A DNA stretch of 50,096 nt from Prevotella illustrans (GTDB lineage: Bacteria > Bacteroidota > Bacteroidia > Bacteroidales > Bacteroidaceae): the NCBI RefSeq assembly GCF_017426725.1, contig NZ_JAERMS010000018.1, forward strand, positions 1 through 50,096. Direction: 5' to 3'. The notes beneath the pieces are model-generated. The model saw nothing but the letters and a program-made list of their open reading frames with translations, had not been told where the DNA came from and did no database searches. Every line of letters begins with the position of its first letter. The stretch's first letter is position 1. Shown here one piece after another: positions 17,703-24,985 of this stretch. The translations under genes were made by a program, and so were the position numbers.

Positions 17703-19467
17703 TTCTTTGAATATAGGCAATTACATCGCCTCTGTTGACCTTACTGCCTTGCTTGGCATTGATCTCTACAAGCTGTCCGCCGAGCGCAGCTGGAATCATT
17801 TCAAACTCGCCCCAAGGTGTGCAGATGTAGCAGAAAGCATCGCCTTCATTATATTCTTTACCGATAAATGGCTCTACGGCAGCCACTGCCTCGCCGTCGC
17901 CCTGGAACTCCCAGAATATCTGTCCCTTAACAGGTGCCACGATAGCGTCGGCCTTGGCATGCTTGAAAGCGGCTGCCTGCTCCGGACTTACCTGTGTGCC
18001 TAACTTCGCGTCCTTAGCGTTCTGCAAATCTGCCAAGAAGTTTTTCTTGGCTTGGCCGCTTCTGTAATTACGATACTGCTCAGGGTGCATGGCCAATTCA
18101 AAGAGCTCTTCGTCATCCTGTCCATACTCCCAGCCATTCTCATCCATCTCTTTTCTAAAGTCATCAAGTGCATTGGCAAGCAACGTATGGGGATCCGCAT
18201 CCGTAAATTCACGGCCTTGCTTCTTGGCTAATTCTATCAATTCGGAATCGATCGTGCCGGGAATCTTACCACTCTTACCAAGTATCATACCCCACATAGA
18301 CTCATCCATCATGACGAAACGGCCTTTGCCTTGCTCCATCGTAAGGAGATTCATCAAAGCGATATTCTTTACATACTGGCTGAAAGGTGTTACCAATGGA
18401 GGATAACCTACACGCGGCCATACATATTCAACCTCATTGAAAAGTTCCACAAGCATGTCGTCCATCGACAATTCTTCTTCGCCTTTCTTCTTTCGCAAGT
18501 TGTTAATCGTCTGACGAATACCGCCCAGGTCGGCCATCATACTGCCCATCATGCCGCCCGGCAGGCCACAGCCCAACAACAAAGACGACATAATCTTGTT
18601 GGCAGGATTGATGAAGTAACCCAACCACTCATCGATAAACTCCTGGGTAAGGGCACGGGCTTTCATGTAAGCACTCATGTTGATTTCCGGAACATCAAAG
18701 CCTTCATTCTTCAACATGCTCAATACGGAGATGATATCCGGATGAACCTTTCCCCAAGACAAGGGTTCGATGGCCGTATCGATAATATCGGCCCCGTTGT
18801 TGCAGACTTCAAGGATGGAAGCCATCGACAATCCCGGACCCGAATGGCCATGATATTCTATCAAAATTTCAGGGTGTTTATCCTTGATAGCCTTGGTCAG
18901 CTGACCCAAGAGCGCGGGCTGGCCGATACCGGCCATATCCTTCAGGCAGATTTCCTCCGCGCCGGCCTCTATCAATTCGTCGGCTATCTTGGTATAATAC
19001 TCCAAAGTATGAACGGGCGAAGTCGTGATGCACAGTGTGCCCTGTGCCGTCATTCCGGCCTCCTTTGCCCATTTGATAGAAGGTATGATATTGCGGACAT
19101 CGTTCAAACCGTCAAAAATACGTGTAATATCAGTGCCCTGTGCGTGCTTTACCTTGTACATCAACTGACGAACATCATCAGGAACAGGATACATACGGAG
19201 CGCGTTCAGGCCACGGTCAAGCATGTGTGTCTTTATACCGGCTTCATGAAGAGGCTTGCAGAAAGCACGAACTGCTTGATTAGGATTCTCACCGGCCAGG
19301 AGGTTTACCTGCTCAAAGGCTCCTCCGTTAGTTTCAACGCGAGCAAAACAGCCCATTTCCACAAAGACGGGAGCTATACGCTCCAACTGATCCTTACGCG
19401 GTTGAAATTTACCGGAACTCTGCCACATATCTCGATAAACGAGACTGAACTGAATCTTTTTCTTCAT
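17692..19467 (-). CDS. Oxaloacetate decarboxylase/pyruvate carboxylase-type carboxyltransferase subunit
   Basis: A 591-residue carboxyltransferase like OadA or PycB. The HMGL-like TIM barrel occupies about residues 5-270: RDMWQSSGKF, metal ligand region EICLKDMAGIGQP, and the metal-binding H-x-H in EYHGHSGPGL. A PYC/OADA conserved region follows to about 460. The C-terminal 70 residues fold like a biotinyl/lipoyl domain, but where EAMKM should sit the sequence reads CTPWGEFEM, so the biotin-accepting lysine is absent. The enzyme would need a separate biotin carrier, and none is in this window. ATG 19467 is preferred to the upstream TTG. Confidence 0.85.
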   Translation of the reverse strand: MKKKIQFSLVYRDMWQSSGKFQPRKDQLERIAPVFVEMGCFARVETNGGAFEQVNLLAGENPNQAVRAFCKPLHEAGIKTHMLDRGLNALRMYPVPDDVRQLMYKVKHAQGTDITRIFDGLNDVRNIIPSIKWAKEAGMTAQGTLCITTSPVHTLEYYTKIADELIEAGAEEICLKDMAGIGQPALLGQLTKAIKDKHPEILIEYHGHSGPGLSMASILEVCNNGADIIDTAIEPLSWGKVHPDIISVLSMLKNEGFDVPEINMSAYMKARALTQEFIDEWLGYFINPANKIMSSLLLGCGLPGGMMGSMMADLGGIRQTINNLRKKKGEEELSMDDMLVELFNEVEYVWPRVGYPPLVTPFSQYVKNIALMNLLTMEQGKGRFVMMDESMWGMILGKSGKIPGTIDSELIELAKKQGREFTDADPHTLLANALDDFRKEMDENGWEYGQDDEELFELAMHPEQYRNYRSGQAKKNFLADLQNAKDAKLGTQVSPEQAAAFKHAKADAIVAPVKGQIFWEFQGDGEAVAAVEPFIGKEYNEGDAFCYICTPWGEFEMIPAALGGQLVEINAKQGSKVNRGDVIAYIQRNEE

Positions 19468-19531
19468 ATTATTCAAGAAATTAATGATCTAAAGAAAATC
19501 TATTACTCTGTCATCAGTAATAATCGGACTG

Positions 19532-19539
19532 CAAATTTA
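19532..19539 (-). promoter_or_regulatory. Carboxyltransferase operon -7 box
   Basis: TAAATTTG on the minus strand, 64 bp upstream of the ATG, matches TAnnTTTG. No clear -33 partner. Confidence 0.4.
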
Positions 19540-19612
19540 TACAAAAAAATCGAATAACATCCCCCACCTCCTATTTTTTAGTGTTTTTTGATTAATATAA
19601 AGTAAGGTGGTA

Positions 19613-19644
19613 TTTGGCCGACTAATGAATATTTACTACATTTG
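19613..19644 (+). promoter_or_regulatory. Promoter of the 19.7-kb lipoprotein gene
   Basis: TTTG (19613-19616), 20 bp, TACATTTG (19637-19644), 28 bp before the ATG: full consensus match. Confidence 0.75.
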
Positions 19645-19672
19645 CAAGGTCTAAAAATACGTTTACTCAAAG

Positions 19673-20524
19673 ATGAAAACAAAGTGGACAGCCGCAATCG
19701 CTTTGGTTGTGATATTTTTTACCGCATGCAACCAAGCTCAAAACAAACTTGACAATTTAAGAAAAAAAGGCAAAAGCGTGGAAGAACAACGCTTGAAAGG
19801 GGACAGCACCGTATATGGAATAGCATGCGAAGGATGCAACGATTCTGTCGTCATCCTGCTACCTACCGACGGAAGCGATCCTATACGCTATAATTGCTAT
19901 GAAGCTTCACAGAATAACAAGATCATCGGGAAGCCCGCCATAGGCGACCGGATCGGCGTCATGATCAATAAGCATGACAAAAAGAAAGTAGATCTCGTGA
20001 TCAATATCGATGAGCTCAAAGGCATTTGGTGCTATGTAGTGATGCCCAAAATGCGTGACTGGGAACACATGAGCAAAAGCCTGCAGCGACGCATTGAGCG
20101 CAACATGCCCGATTCGGTAAAAGCCACCTATATGATTCCACGTGAATATGGTTTTTGGATGAAACGCAACTGGGAATGCCAGAGTGTAGGCTATGTCAGT
20201 GAAGCCAGTTCACTCGAAGCCGAAAGTCCCGTCGTTTATCCACAACTCGGCTACTTCACCGAATGGCGTATTTGGAACGGCAAGCTTATTGTTACCAACG
20301 GGACTCCTAATCTATCTAAAACCGATAACAAACTTACCATTACCAACCTGCAATACGACACATGCAACATCGATTATCTCGGGCCTGACTCGTTGGTGTT
20401 AAGCGACAGTTGGGGAACACGCAGCTATTACCGCAAGAACGATATCAATGATGTCAACGTCAAGGCTAAGCAGATTGCCGCGGAATTAAAGACCAAAGCG
20501 TTCAGGCAAACCACAAAAGAGTAA
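19673..20524 (+). CDS. Lipoprotein with lipocalin-like C-terminus, unknown function
   Basis: A 283-residue protein with a lipoprotein signal (ALVVIFFTAC; lipidated Cys near residue 19). It contains an ACEGCNDSVVILLP segment near 55, and a C-terminal half (about 165-260) of short beta strands that resembles lipocalin-like ligand-binding lipoproteins common in Bacteroidales (WRIWNGKLIV, LTITNLQYDTCNIDYLGPDSLVLSD). It probably faces the periplasm or cell surface. Monocistronic with its own promoter. No specific role can be assigned. Confidence 0.8.
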   Translation: MKTKWTAAIALVVIFFTACNQAQNKLDNLRKKGKSVEEQRLKGDSTVYGIACEGCNDSVVILLPTDGSDPIRYNCYEASQNNKIIGKPAIGDRIGVMINKHDKKKVDLVINIDELKGIWCYVVMPKMRDWEHMSKSLQRRIERNMPDSVKATYMIPREYGFWMKRNWECQSVGYVSEASSLEAESPVVYPQLGYFTEWRIWNGKLIVTNGTPNLSKTDNKLTITNLQYDTCNIDYLGPDSLVLSDSWGTRSYYRKNDINDVNVKAKQIAAELKTKAFRQTTKE

Positions 20525-20545
20525 GCGTAAACGCAGGGCTACCTC

Positions 20546-21019
20546 TCAGCCACGATCCATGTTATGATTCATAAACCGATGTTCGGCCAATTGTTCGAAC
20601 TTCGTTTTCGGCTTACCATAATTGGCATAGGGATAAATGCTGATTCCGCCACGAGGCGTGAAATAGCCGGTCACCTCTATGTATTTAGGCTCCATCAACT
20701 TTATCAAGTCCTTCATAATCGTGTTCACACAATCCTCGTGAAAATCGCCATGATTACGAAAACTGAACAGATAAAGCTTCAGACTCTTGCTCTCCACCAT
20801 CTTCTCGGCCGGAATATAACTAATCCGTATCTCCGCAAAATCGGGTTGTCCCGTTATGGGACATAATGACGTGAACTCCGGACAGTTAAACCGCACCCAA
20901 TAATCATTCTCCGGATGCTTATTGTTAAATGTCTCCAACACTTCGGGAGCATAATCCATACGATAGCGAGTCTTTGCTCCCAGCGCCTGAAGACCTTCAT
21001 CTTTTCTGTTTTCTGCCAT
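20546..21019 (-). CDS. queF: NADPH-dependent 7-cyano-7-deazaguanine reductase
   Basis: Reduces preQ0 to preQ1 in queuosine biosynthesis. The 157-residue unimodular (type I) form has the catalytic cysteine in [15 protein letters not shown] (about 55), the substrate-binding region [21 protein letters not shown] (about 80-100) and [13 protein letters not shown] near the end. It lies 6 bp after the queuosine-precursor transporter, so both genes are under the same preQ1 riboswitch array. Confidence 0.96.
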   Translation of the reverse strand: MAENRKDEGLQALGAKTRYRMDYAPEVLETFNNKHPENDYWVRFNCPEFTSLCPITGQPDFAEIRISYIPAEKMVESKSLKLYLFSFRNHGDFHEDCVNTIMKDLIKLMEPKYIEVTGYFTPRGGISIYPYANYGKPKTKFEQLAEHRFMNHNMDRG

Positions 21020-21025
21020 ATCGGA

Positions 21026-21715
21026 TTATATTTGAAACACCTTCAATACGTTATAACTGATTCCCTCATCATAGACGTCTTCGCCCTCATGTCGCTTCAA
21101 AGCCTTTACTACACGAATCGTCACCGGCAACGCTATCACCTCATACAGCGTCTTCAGCACCACCTGTCCTATCATCATGCCCGGCAAAGCCTCTATTGGC
21201 ACGACGCCTCCCAAAGCCAATGGGAAGAAGATAATGCTGTCGGCACTCTCTCCAAAGACCGTACTGAGCACGGCACGTGCCGAGAATCTCCGCTTCCCGT
21301 CACGCAACTTCATCTTGCTCATCACGTACGCGTTAATGAAACTACCGAAGAGAAACGCGATAAACGACGCAGCGGCAATGCGGGGAGCCAAGCCAAAGAT
21401 GGCATGAAAGCCGGCTTCATTGGTCCAATAAGGCGCGCCGGGAATCACGTCACAGATGGCACCTACAATGACGAAGAAGAAGTTCATGGCAAAGCCTGTC
21501 CAAATCAACAGCCTGGCTTTGCGATAGCCCCATACTTCGCACACGCAATCATTAATAATGTAAGAGACGGGAAAAACGATCAAGCCACCCGTCAAGCTAA
21601 TCGGGCCGGCAGCGATTTGCTTTGTTTCCAATAAGTTTGCCGCGATGAGACAAACACAGAAGAGTATACTGAAAAGCATAAACAGTACACTCACCGATTG
21701 AGTTTTTTGTTTCAT
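21026..21715 (-). CDS. Queuosine precursor transporter (YhhQ/VUT family)
   Basis: A 229-residue integral membrane protein with about six helices, taking up queuosine precursors (preQ0/preQ1 or related). Family marks include AANLLETKQI, GGLIVFPVSYIINDCVCEVWGYRKAR (about 45-70) and the conserved FGESADSIIFFPLA segment near 155. I chose ATG 21715 because AAGGA sits 4 bp before it and is part of the 3' arm of the third preQ1 aptamer. The gene is directly preceded by three tandem riboswitch units and followed by queF. Confidence 0.93.
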   Translation of the reverse strand: MKQKTQSVSVLFMLFSILFCVCLIAANLLETKQIAAGPISLTGGLIVFPVSYIINDCVCEVWGYRKARLLIWTGFAMNFFFVIVGAICDVIPGAPYWTNEAGFHAIFGLAPRIAAASFIAFLFGSFINAYVMSKMKLRDGKRRFSARAVLSTVFGESADSIIFFPLALGGVVPIEALPGMMIGQVVLKTLYEVIALPVTIRVVKALKRHEGEDVYDEGISYNVLKVFQI

Positions 21716-21717
21716 TT

Positions 21718-21749
21718 CCTTGTTTTTAAAGAGGTTTACCAAGCACTCT
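21718..21749 (-). promoter_or_regulatory. preQ1-I riboswitch, unit 3 (next to the start codon)
   Basis: Minus strand: P1 AGAG with CUCU; loop containing CUUG, which can pair with CAAG in the A-rich 3' tail (UUUAAAAACAAGG), giving the H-type pseudoknot of class I preQ1 aptamers. The pseudoknot arm overlaps the ribosome binding site of the transporter, so ligand binding would block translation. Confidence 0.85.
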
Positions 21750-21753
21750 TTCT

Positions 21754-21782
21754 CTTGTTTTTAAAGAGGTTTCAAGAACTCT
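21754..21782 (-). promoter_or_regulatory. preQ1-I riboswitch, unit 2
   Basis: Same architecture: AGAG/CUCU P1, CUUG in loop 1 pairing with CAAG after UUUAAAAA. It keeps the AAACC before the 3' strand of P1 that is shared with unit 3. Confidence 0.8.
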
Positions 21783-21783
21783 G

Positions 21784-21814
21784 CCTTGTTTTTTTAAGAG
21801 GTATCAAGCACTCT
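21784..21814 (-). promoter_or_regulatory. preQ1-I riboswitch, unit 1 (promoter proximal)
   Basis: AGAG/CUCU P1, CUUG loop and CAAGG tail after UUAAAAAAA. First of the three aptamers after the promoter. The last two units are separated by 4 nt and the first two by 1 nt, so they could form together or compete. Confidence 0.8.
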
Positions 21815-21834
21815 GTATGTTTAATTTGCGGGCA

Positions 21835-21866
21835 CAAAATTACAAAAACAATTCCGCACCTACAAA
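21835..21866 (-). promoter_or_regulatory. Promoter of the preQ1-controlled operon
   Basis: Minus strand TTTG (21863-21866), 20 bp, TAATTTTG (21835-21842). Predicted start near 21828 puts the three aptamers in a leader of about 110 nt. Confidence 0.75.
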
Positions 21867-21885
21867 TATTTCTTCCGATTACTGT

Positions 21886-22827
21886 TCACGCCATCGATAC
21901 CAGATAAGAGATATAAGCCGTGAAAACAACAACCAGCACGGCTCCCTCCCACCGCTGAATGGTGTATTTGGTGAAAGAGAACAGCCATAGCAATATCATC
22001 GAGACAATCAGCATGGTCATGTCTACCGAAGTAATTCCCTTTAATCGCAACGGAGTTATCAGCCCCGTGGCGCCTAAAATAAAGAGAATATTAAACACAT
22101 TCGACCCTAACACGTTACCAATGGCAATACCGCTGTTTCCCTTACGGGCAGCCACAATACTGGTTGCCAACTCGGGCATTGACGTTCCACCGGCCACAAT
22201 GGTCAGTCCGATGATCGCGTCGCTCACGCCTAAGCCCCTGGCCACTTCCGTGGCACTATCTACAAAGAAGTTTGAACCGAATATCAAAGCCGCCAAACCA
22301 AACAGCACGAAGCCCGTCGCTTTCCATATCGGCAGCAATTTCTTTCCGTCATCACACGATGCCGTAGGCTCAGCCTTACCCTCATGAGCACCGCGCAACG
22401 TGAAATACATAAACAGAACGAACATCACCACCAACAACATGGCGTCCAACCGCGACACGTCGCCATCCATGCTCATGAGCAACAACATCACAGACGCTAC
22501 CAACGCAAAAGGAATATCTTTGCGCACGGTTACAGATAAGATTGTCATTGGCGCCACCAGCGCCGCACATCCCACAATGAGCATCGCGTTGAAGATATTC
22601 GAACCGACAACATTACCTACCGCCAGGTCGGATGTTCCTTTAAGTGCCGACACCAGTGAAACGCAGAACTCAGGCATCGACGTACCCATGGCGACAATGG
22701 TCAGGCCTATCACGATTTGGGATAACCCTAATCGTTCGGCTATGCCCACCGAACCTTCAGTCAGCTTATCAGCACCGTAAACAACGGCTACTATACTGAC
22801 TACGATAATCAATAAATTCAAAATCAT
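21886..22827 (-). CDS. Calcium/sodium antiporter (CaCA family, YrbG-like)
   Basis: A 313-residue membrane exchanger of ten helices built from two homologous halves. Each half has the alpha-repeat signature: GTSMPEF near 50 with VGSNIFN near 75, and GTSMPEL near 210 with LGSNVFN near 235. A charged loop around 155 separates the halves. Probably exports Ca2+ in exchange for Na+ (or H+). ATG 22827 gives the usual N-terminus (MILNLLIIV); the frame extends 11 codons further without an ATG. Not obviously linked to the neighbouring queuosine operon. Confidence 0.9.
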   Translation of the reverse strand: MILNLLIIVVSIVAVVYGADKLTEGSVGIAERLGLSQIVIGLTIVAMGTSMPEFCVSLVSALKGTSDLAVGNVVGSNIFNAMLIVGCAALVAPMTILSVTVRKDIPFALVASVMLLLMSMDGDVSRLDAMLLVVMFVLFMYFTLRGAHEGKAEPTASCDDGKKLLPIWKATGFVLFGLAALIFGSNFFVDSATEVARGLGVSDAIIGLTIVAGGTSMPELATSIVAARKGNSGIAIGNVLGSNVFNILFILGATGLITPLRLKGITSVDMTMLIVSMILLWLFSFTKYTIQRWEGAVLVVVFTAYISYLVSMA

Positions 22828-22935
22828 GATGACAAAGTTATGGAGAAGCGCCAGAATCAAAGAAGTTTAATTCTAAAAATATATTAAAAACAAAGCAAAA
22901 GCATATGTAACAAGCTATAAATCCAAACTTTTTGC

Positions 22936-22943
22936 TACCTTTG
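22936..22943 (+). promoter_or_regulatory. SRP RNA promoter -7 box
   Basis: TACCTTTG matches TAnnTTTG and lies about 35 bp before the SRP RNA helix. No consensus -33 is seen. Confidence 0.5.
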
Positions 22944-22976
22944 CACCCGCTTTCAGAAATGAAAGACCGTCACAAA

Positions 22977-23075
22977 TGGGCAAGTCTCATACGGCCAGCT
23001 CCCTCGGAATCCCCCAGGATGGGAACATAGCAAGGGTACTTGGTTGTAGCGGCGCGATATGAATCGCTTGCCCAC
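22977..23075 (+). ncRNA. ffs: Small signal recognition particle RNA
   Basis: About 99 nt able to fold into one long hairpin: GGGCAAG (22978-22984) pairs with CTTGCCC (23067-23073). The apical domain, CCCCCAGGATGGGAACATAG followed by CAAGGG, is the conserved SRP domain IV with its GGAA tetraloop and asymmetric loop that bind Ffh. Bacterial 4.5S-type RNA without an Alu domain. Confidence 0.88.
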
Positions 23076-23078
23076 CCC

Positions 23079-23152
23079 GCCTCTTTAGCTCAGTTGGCCA
23101 GAGCACGTGATTTGTAATCTCGGGGTCGTTGGTTCGAATCCGACAAGAGGCT
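23079..23152 (+). tRNA. tRNA-Thr (anticodon TGT)
   Basis: Cloverleaf: acceptor GCCTCTT/AAGAGGC, D-arm GCTC...GAGC, anticodon stem CGTGA/TCTCG with loop TTTGTAA, T-arm GTTGG TTCGAAT CCGAC, discriminator T. CCA is not encoded. It starts 3-4 nt after the SRP RNA and has no separate promoter, so the two are probably co-transcribed. Confidence 0.93.
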
Positions 23153-23154
23153 CA

Positions 23155-23190
23155 AAGACAATCGACATTTCGCCGATTGTCTTTTTTTTG
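23155..23190 (+). terminator. Terminator after tRNA-Thr
   Basis: 10-bp inverted repeat AAGACAATCG/CGATTGTCTT with a 9-nt loop, followed by a run of T. Confidence 0.85.
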
Positions 23191-23734
23191 CTTTTTTTCC
23201 CGTCCCAACGCCCGGGATAGCCAAGGATGGCAAGGGAACGATGGGCTGGTGTCACGGCTTCAAGCTGCACCTGTTATGCAACGATACGGGCGATGTCATC
23301 ACCTTCTGTCTGACGCCGGCCAACGTCGACGACAGGGACCCCAAAGTGTGGAAAGTTTTTACAAAAGTGCTTTATGGCAAGGTCTTTGCGGACAGGGGAT
23401 ACATCAAACAAGAACTCTTCGAGAGCCTGTTCAACCAAGGCATCCACCTGGTTCATGGCCTCAAGTCGAACATGAAGAACAAGCTCATGCCCTTGTGGGA
23501 CAAGATGATGCTGCGCAAACGCTACATTATAGAATGCATCAACGAATTGCTCAAGAACAAGGCTAACCTCGTCCATTCAAGGCACCGCTCCATTCATAAC
23601 TTCATCATGAACCTATGTGCGGCATTGGCAGCGTATTGCTTCTTCGAAAACAAGCCCGAGGCATGGCCTGTACACATTGAAAACAGCAGACAGTTAGAGC
23701 AGTTCTAAGCAAAGGCTTATCCCGAACTGGCGTA
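23187..23734 (+). mobile_element. Internally deleted IS982-family element
   Basis: Only the C-terminal part of an IS982-type transposase remains (see 23241-23708). The right end has CTTATCCCGAACTGGCGTA (23716-23734). The inverted form of this word occurs with one mismatch at 32337-32355. The 26 bp at 23187-23212 match 32359-32384 at 24 positions, where they lie just inside that inverted end. So this copy appears to keep a piece of the left end joined to the 3' half of the transposase, with the middle lost. Confidence 0.65.
23241..23708 (+). pseudogene. IS982-family transposase, 3' fragment
   Basis: 155 codons from an internal ATG. Recognisable IS982 (DDE_Tnp_1_3) sequence: GWCHGFKLHL, NVDDRDP, KVFADRGYIKQELF with the second catalytic Asp, HGLKSNMKNKL, IECINELLKN with the Glu, and SRHRSIHNFIMNL. 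Full-length enzymes are about 290-300 residues, so roughly the first half, including the first catalytic Asp, is missing. Upstream in-frame codons (GIAKDGKGT) extend the homology to about 23213. Confidence 0.85.
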
Positions 23735-23932
23735 TTTATTATGGTATAATGGGCAATCTCTTTTGGATTAGTTTGTTCTTGCAGAAGCACAGCTCCATCC
23801 AAGATTTGCTTTTTCTTTTAATTATTATGTACGCAACAGCTTTTAGCTTGGTATAGAGCAAAGAACACGAGATGAAATCTAAATTTATCATATACTAAAC
23901 ATTCAACATGTTATTAACGGCTACGAATGCTA

Positions 23933-24154
23933 TTATGAGCATGAATCAACATTCCGAGCCCCTTTCCGTATATTTACGTTCTTGCATTTTAGGAAAATGA
24001 TTCCATTTATAGCCACGCTGTTTAGCGATAACGAATCCGGCAGAGTGTGATAGATTCTTATATCGCGTGCAGTTAGAGGATAGAAATCATTCTTTGAAAT
24101 ATCATACACGTCATAGCCATATTCGTTCAGAATGTTGCGAATTTGCTTAAACAA
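23933..24154 (-). pseudogene. Unrecognised 73-codon ORF, probably cassette debris
   Basis: Opens only with TTG at 24154 and encodes NILNEYGYDVYDISKNDFYP and similar. I recognise no family. It follows a truncated duplicate of the membrane immunity gene start and precedes the IS remnant, so a leftover of an Rhs toxin/immunity cassette is the most likely reading. It could also be chance. Confidence 0.3.
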
Positions 24155-24172
24155 TGGTTGCTGAAAAATGTT

Positions 24173-24256
24173 CTATTTTTTATTTGACCATATCTCCTCC
24201 AAATAGACACAATAATGCACCGCATTCAAAAAATACTCAAACTTATTTCTTTCCAT
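24173..24256 (-). pseudogene. Truncated second copy of the membrane immunity gene 5' end
   Basis: 27 codons from ATG 24256. EYFLNAVHYCVY is nearly identical to EYFLNAVHYCIY in the first 27-codon frame at 24892-24975, and the surrounding DNA (TTTTTTGAATGCGGTGCATT) is shared. After about 60 bp the two copies diverge completely, so this copy has lost the rest of its gene. Confidence 0.5.
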
Positions 24257-24417
24257 CTTTTCTTTCTATTTACTTCCATAAACCGTATAAACTCCAGTTC
24301 CGAAACTGTTGTTCTAAATGTATTGTAGCCGTCTGTATAGCCATTATTCTGATAATCAGCATAAATAGATCTATTTTCATTTCTTGTATAACTTCTTATA
24401 GAAAGTTTTTTGCATTT
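24226..24417 (-). pseudogene. Gene fragment without start (62 codons)
   Basis: An open frame with no start codon at its beginning, ending TGA at 24226. Its composition is protein-like (YADYQNNGYTDGYNTFRTT, then SELEFIRFMEVNRKKRWKE). It begins right after the membrane immunity gene and its end overlaps the start of the truncated immunity copy, which is the position of a toxin C-terminus. It may be the last piece of a further orphan Rhs tip. Confidence 0.3.
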
Positions 24418-24422
24418 TCAGT

Positions 24423-24975
24423 TTATACACTTGTAATGATTGCCATACAAAAGAATCCTATTGCCATGGTTATTATAGCTCCAATACAAAACGCCCATGT
24501 TATCCTTTTCCACTTTTTACGCCATTGCTCATCCTCTTTCTCAAATTGCTTAAAGTATTTCAGATAACGGTCTTTTGAAAAAACAGCTCTATATGCATGG
24601 ATGTAACCAAGAGCTACGGGAAAGGAAAATATAAGCAGTACGACCATGCCTTTTACTTCATCCCCATAAACTCTACTTGCAATGCCAAGCAAGAGCCAAG
24701 AGAAAAAGCCAGGATAACAAGAATAGAAATAACCAAACCAATGGTGAGCTAAACCTATAGATACCCCTACGTTCTTCCCATACATATAATTCCACAATGC
24801 TTTATCCCTCTTTCTCTCATCCACTTTCTTATTGTAGAAGTTTTCAAAAGAAAAAAGAACAGCTAAATAGTACATTATACGCAACATACCATTATCGACT
24901 TTTTTCATTGACCATTTTTCTCCTATATATACAATAATGCACCGCATTCAAAAAATATTCATAATTTTTATTCAT
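24423..24975 (-). pseudogene. Membrane immunity-protein candidate, frameshifted in an A6 run
   Basis: Downstream partner of the orphan Rhs tip. From ATG 24975 a 27-codon frame (MNKNYEYFLNAVHYCIY...MVNEK) runs into a stop. Removing one base of the A6 run (24900-24905) joins it smoothly to VDNGML and the long frame ending at 24423, giving about 183 residues. The long frame has about four transmembrane helices (MYYLAVLFSF; FFSWLLLGIA; VVLLIFSFPVALGY; FCIGAIITMAIGFF). Translation could instead start at ATG 24908 behind AGGAG, giving an N-terminally short protein. A membrane location suits immunity against a membrane-acting toxin. Confidence 0.6.
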
Positions 24976-24985
24976 AATTATAAAA

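Noticed and set aside
18331..19557. 408-codon plus-strand ORF
   Set aside because: Complete shadow of the well-supported carboxyltransferase gene; no family resemblance.
23129..23566. 145-codon ORF starting in tRNA-Thr
   Set aside because: Runs through the tRNA and then out of frame with the transposase fragment; Gln/Arg-rich shadow.
24154..24567. 137-codon plus-strand ORF
   Set aside because: It is antisense to the membrane immunity gene and to the related leader copy, has a biased Cys/His/Ile composition and no ribosome site.
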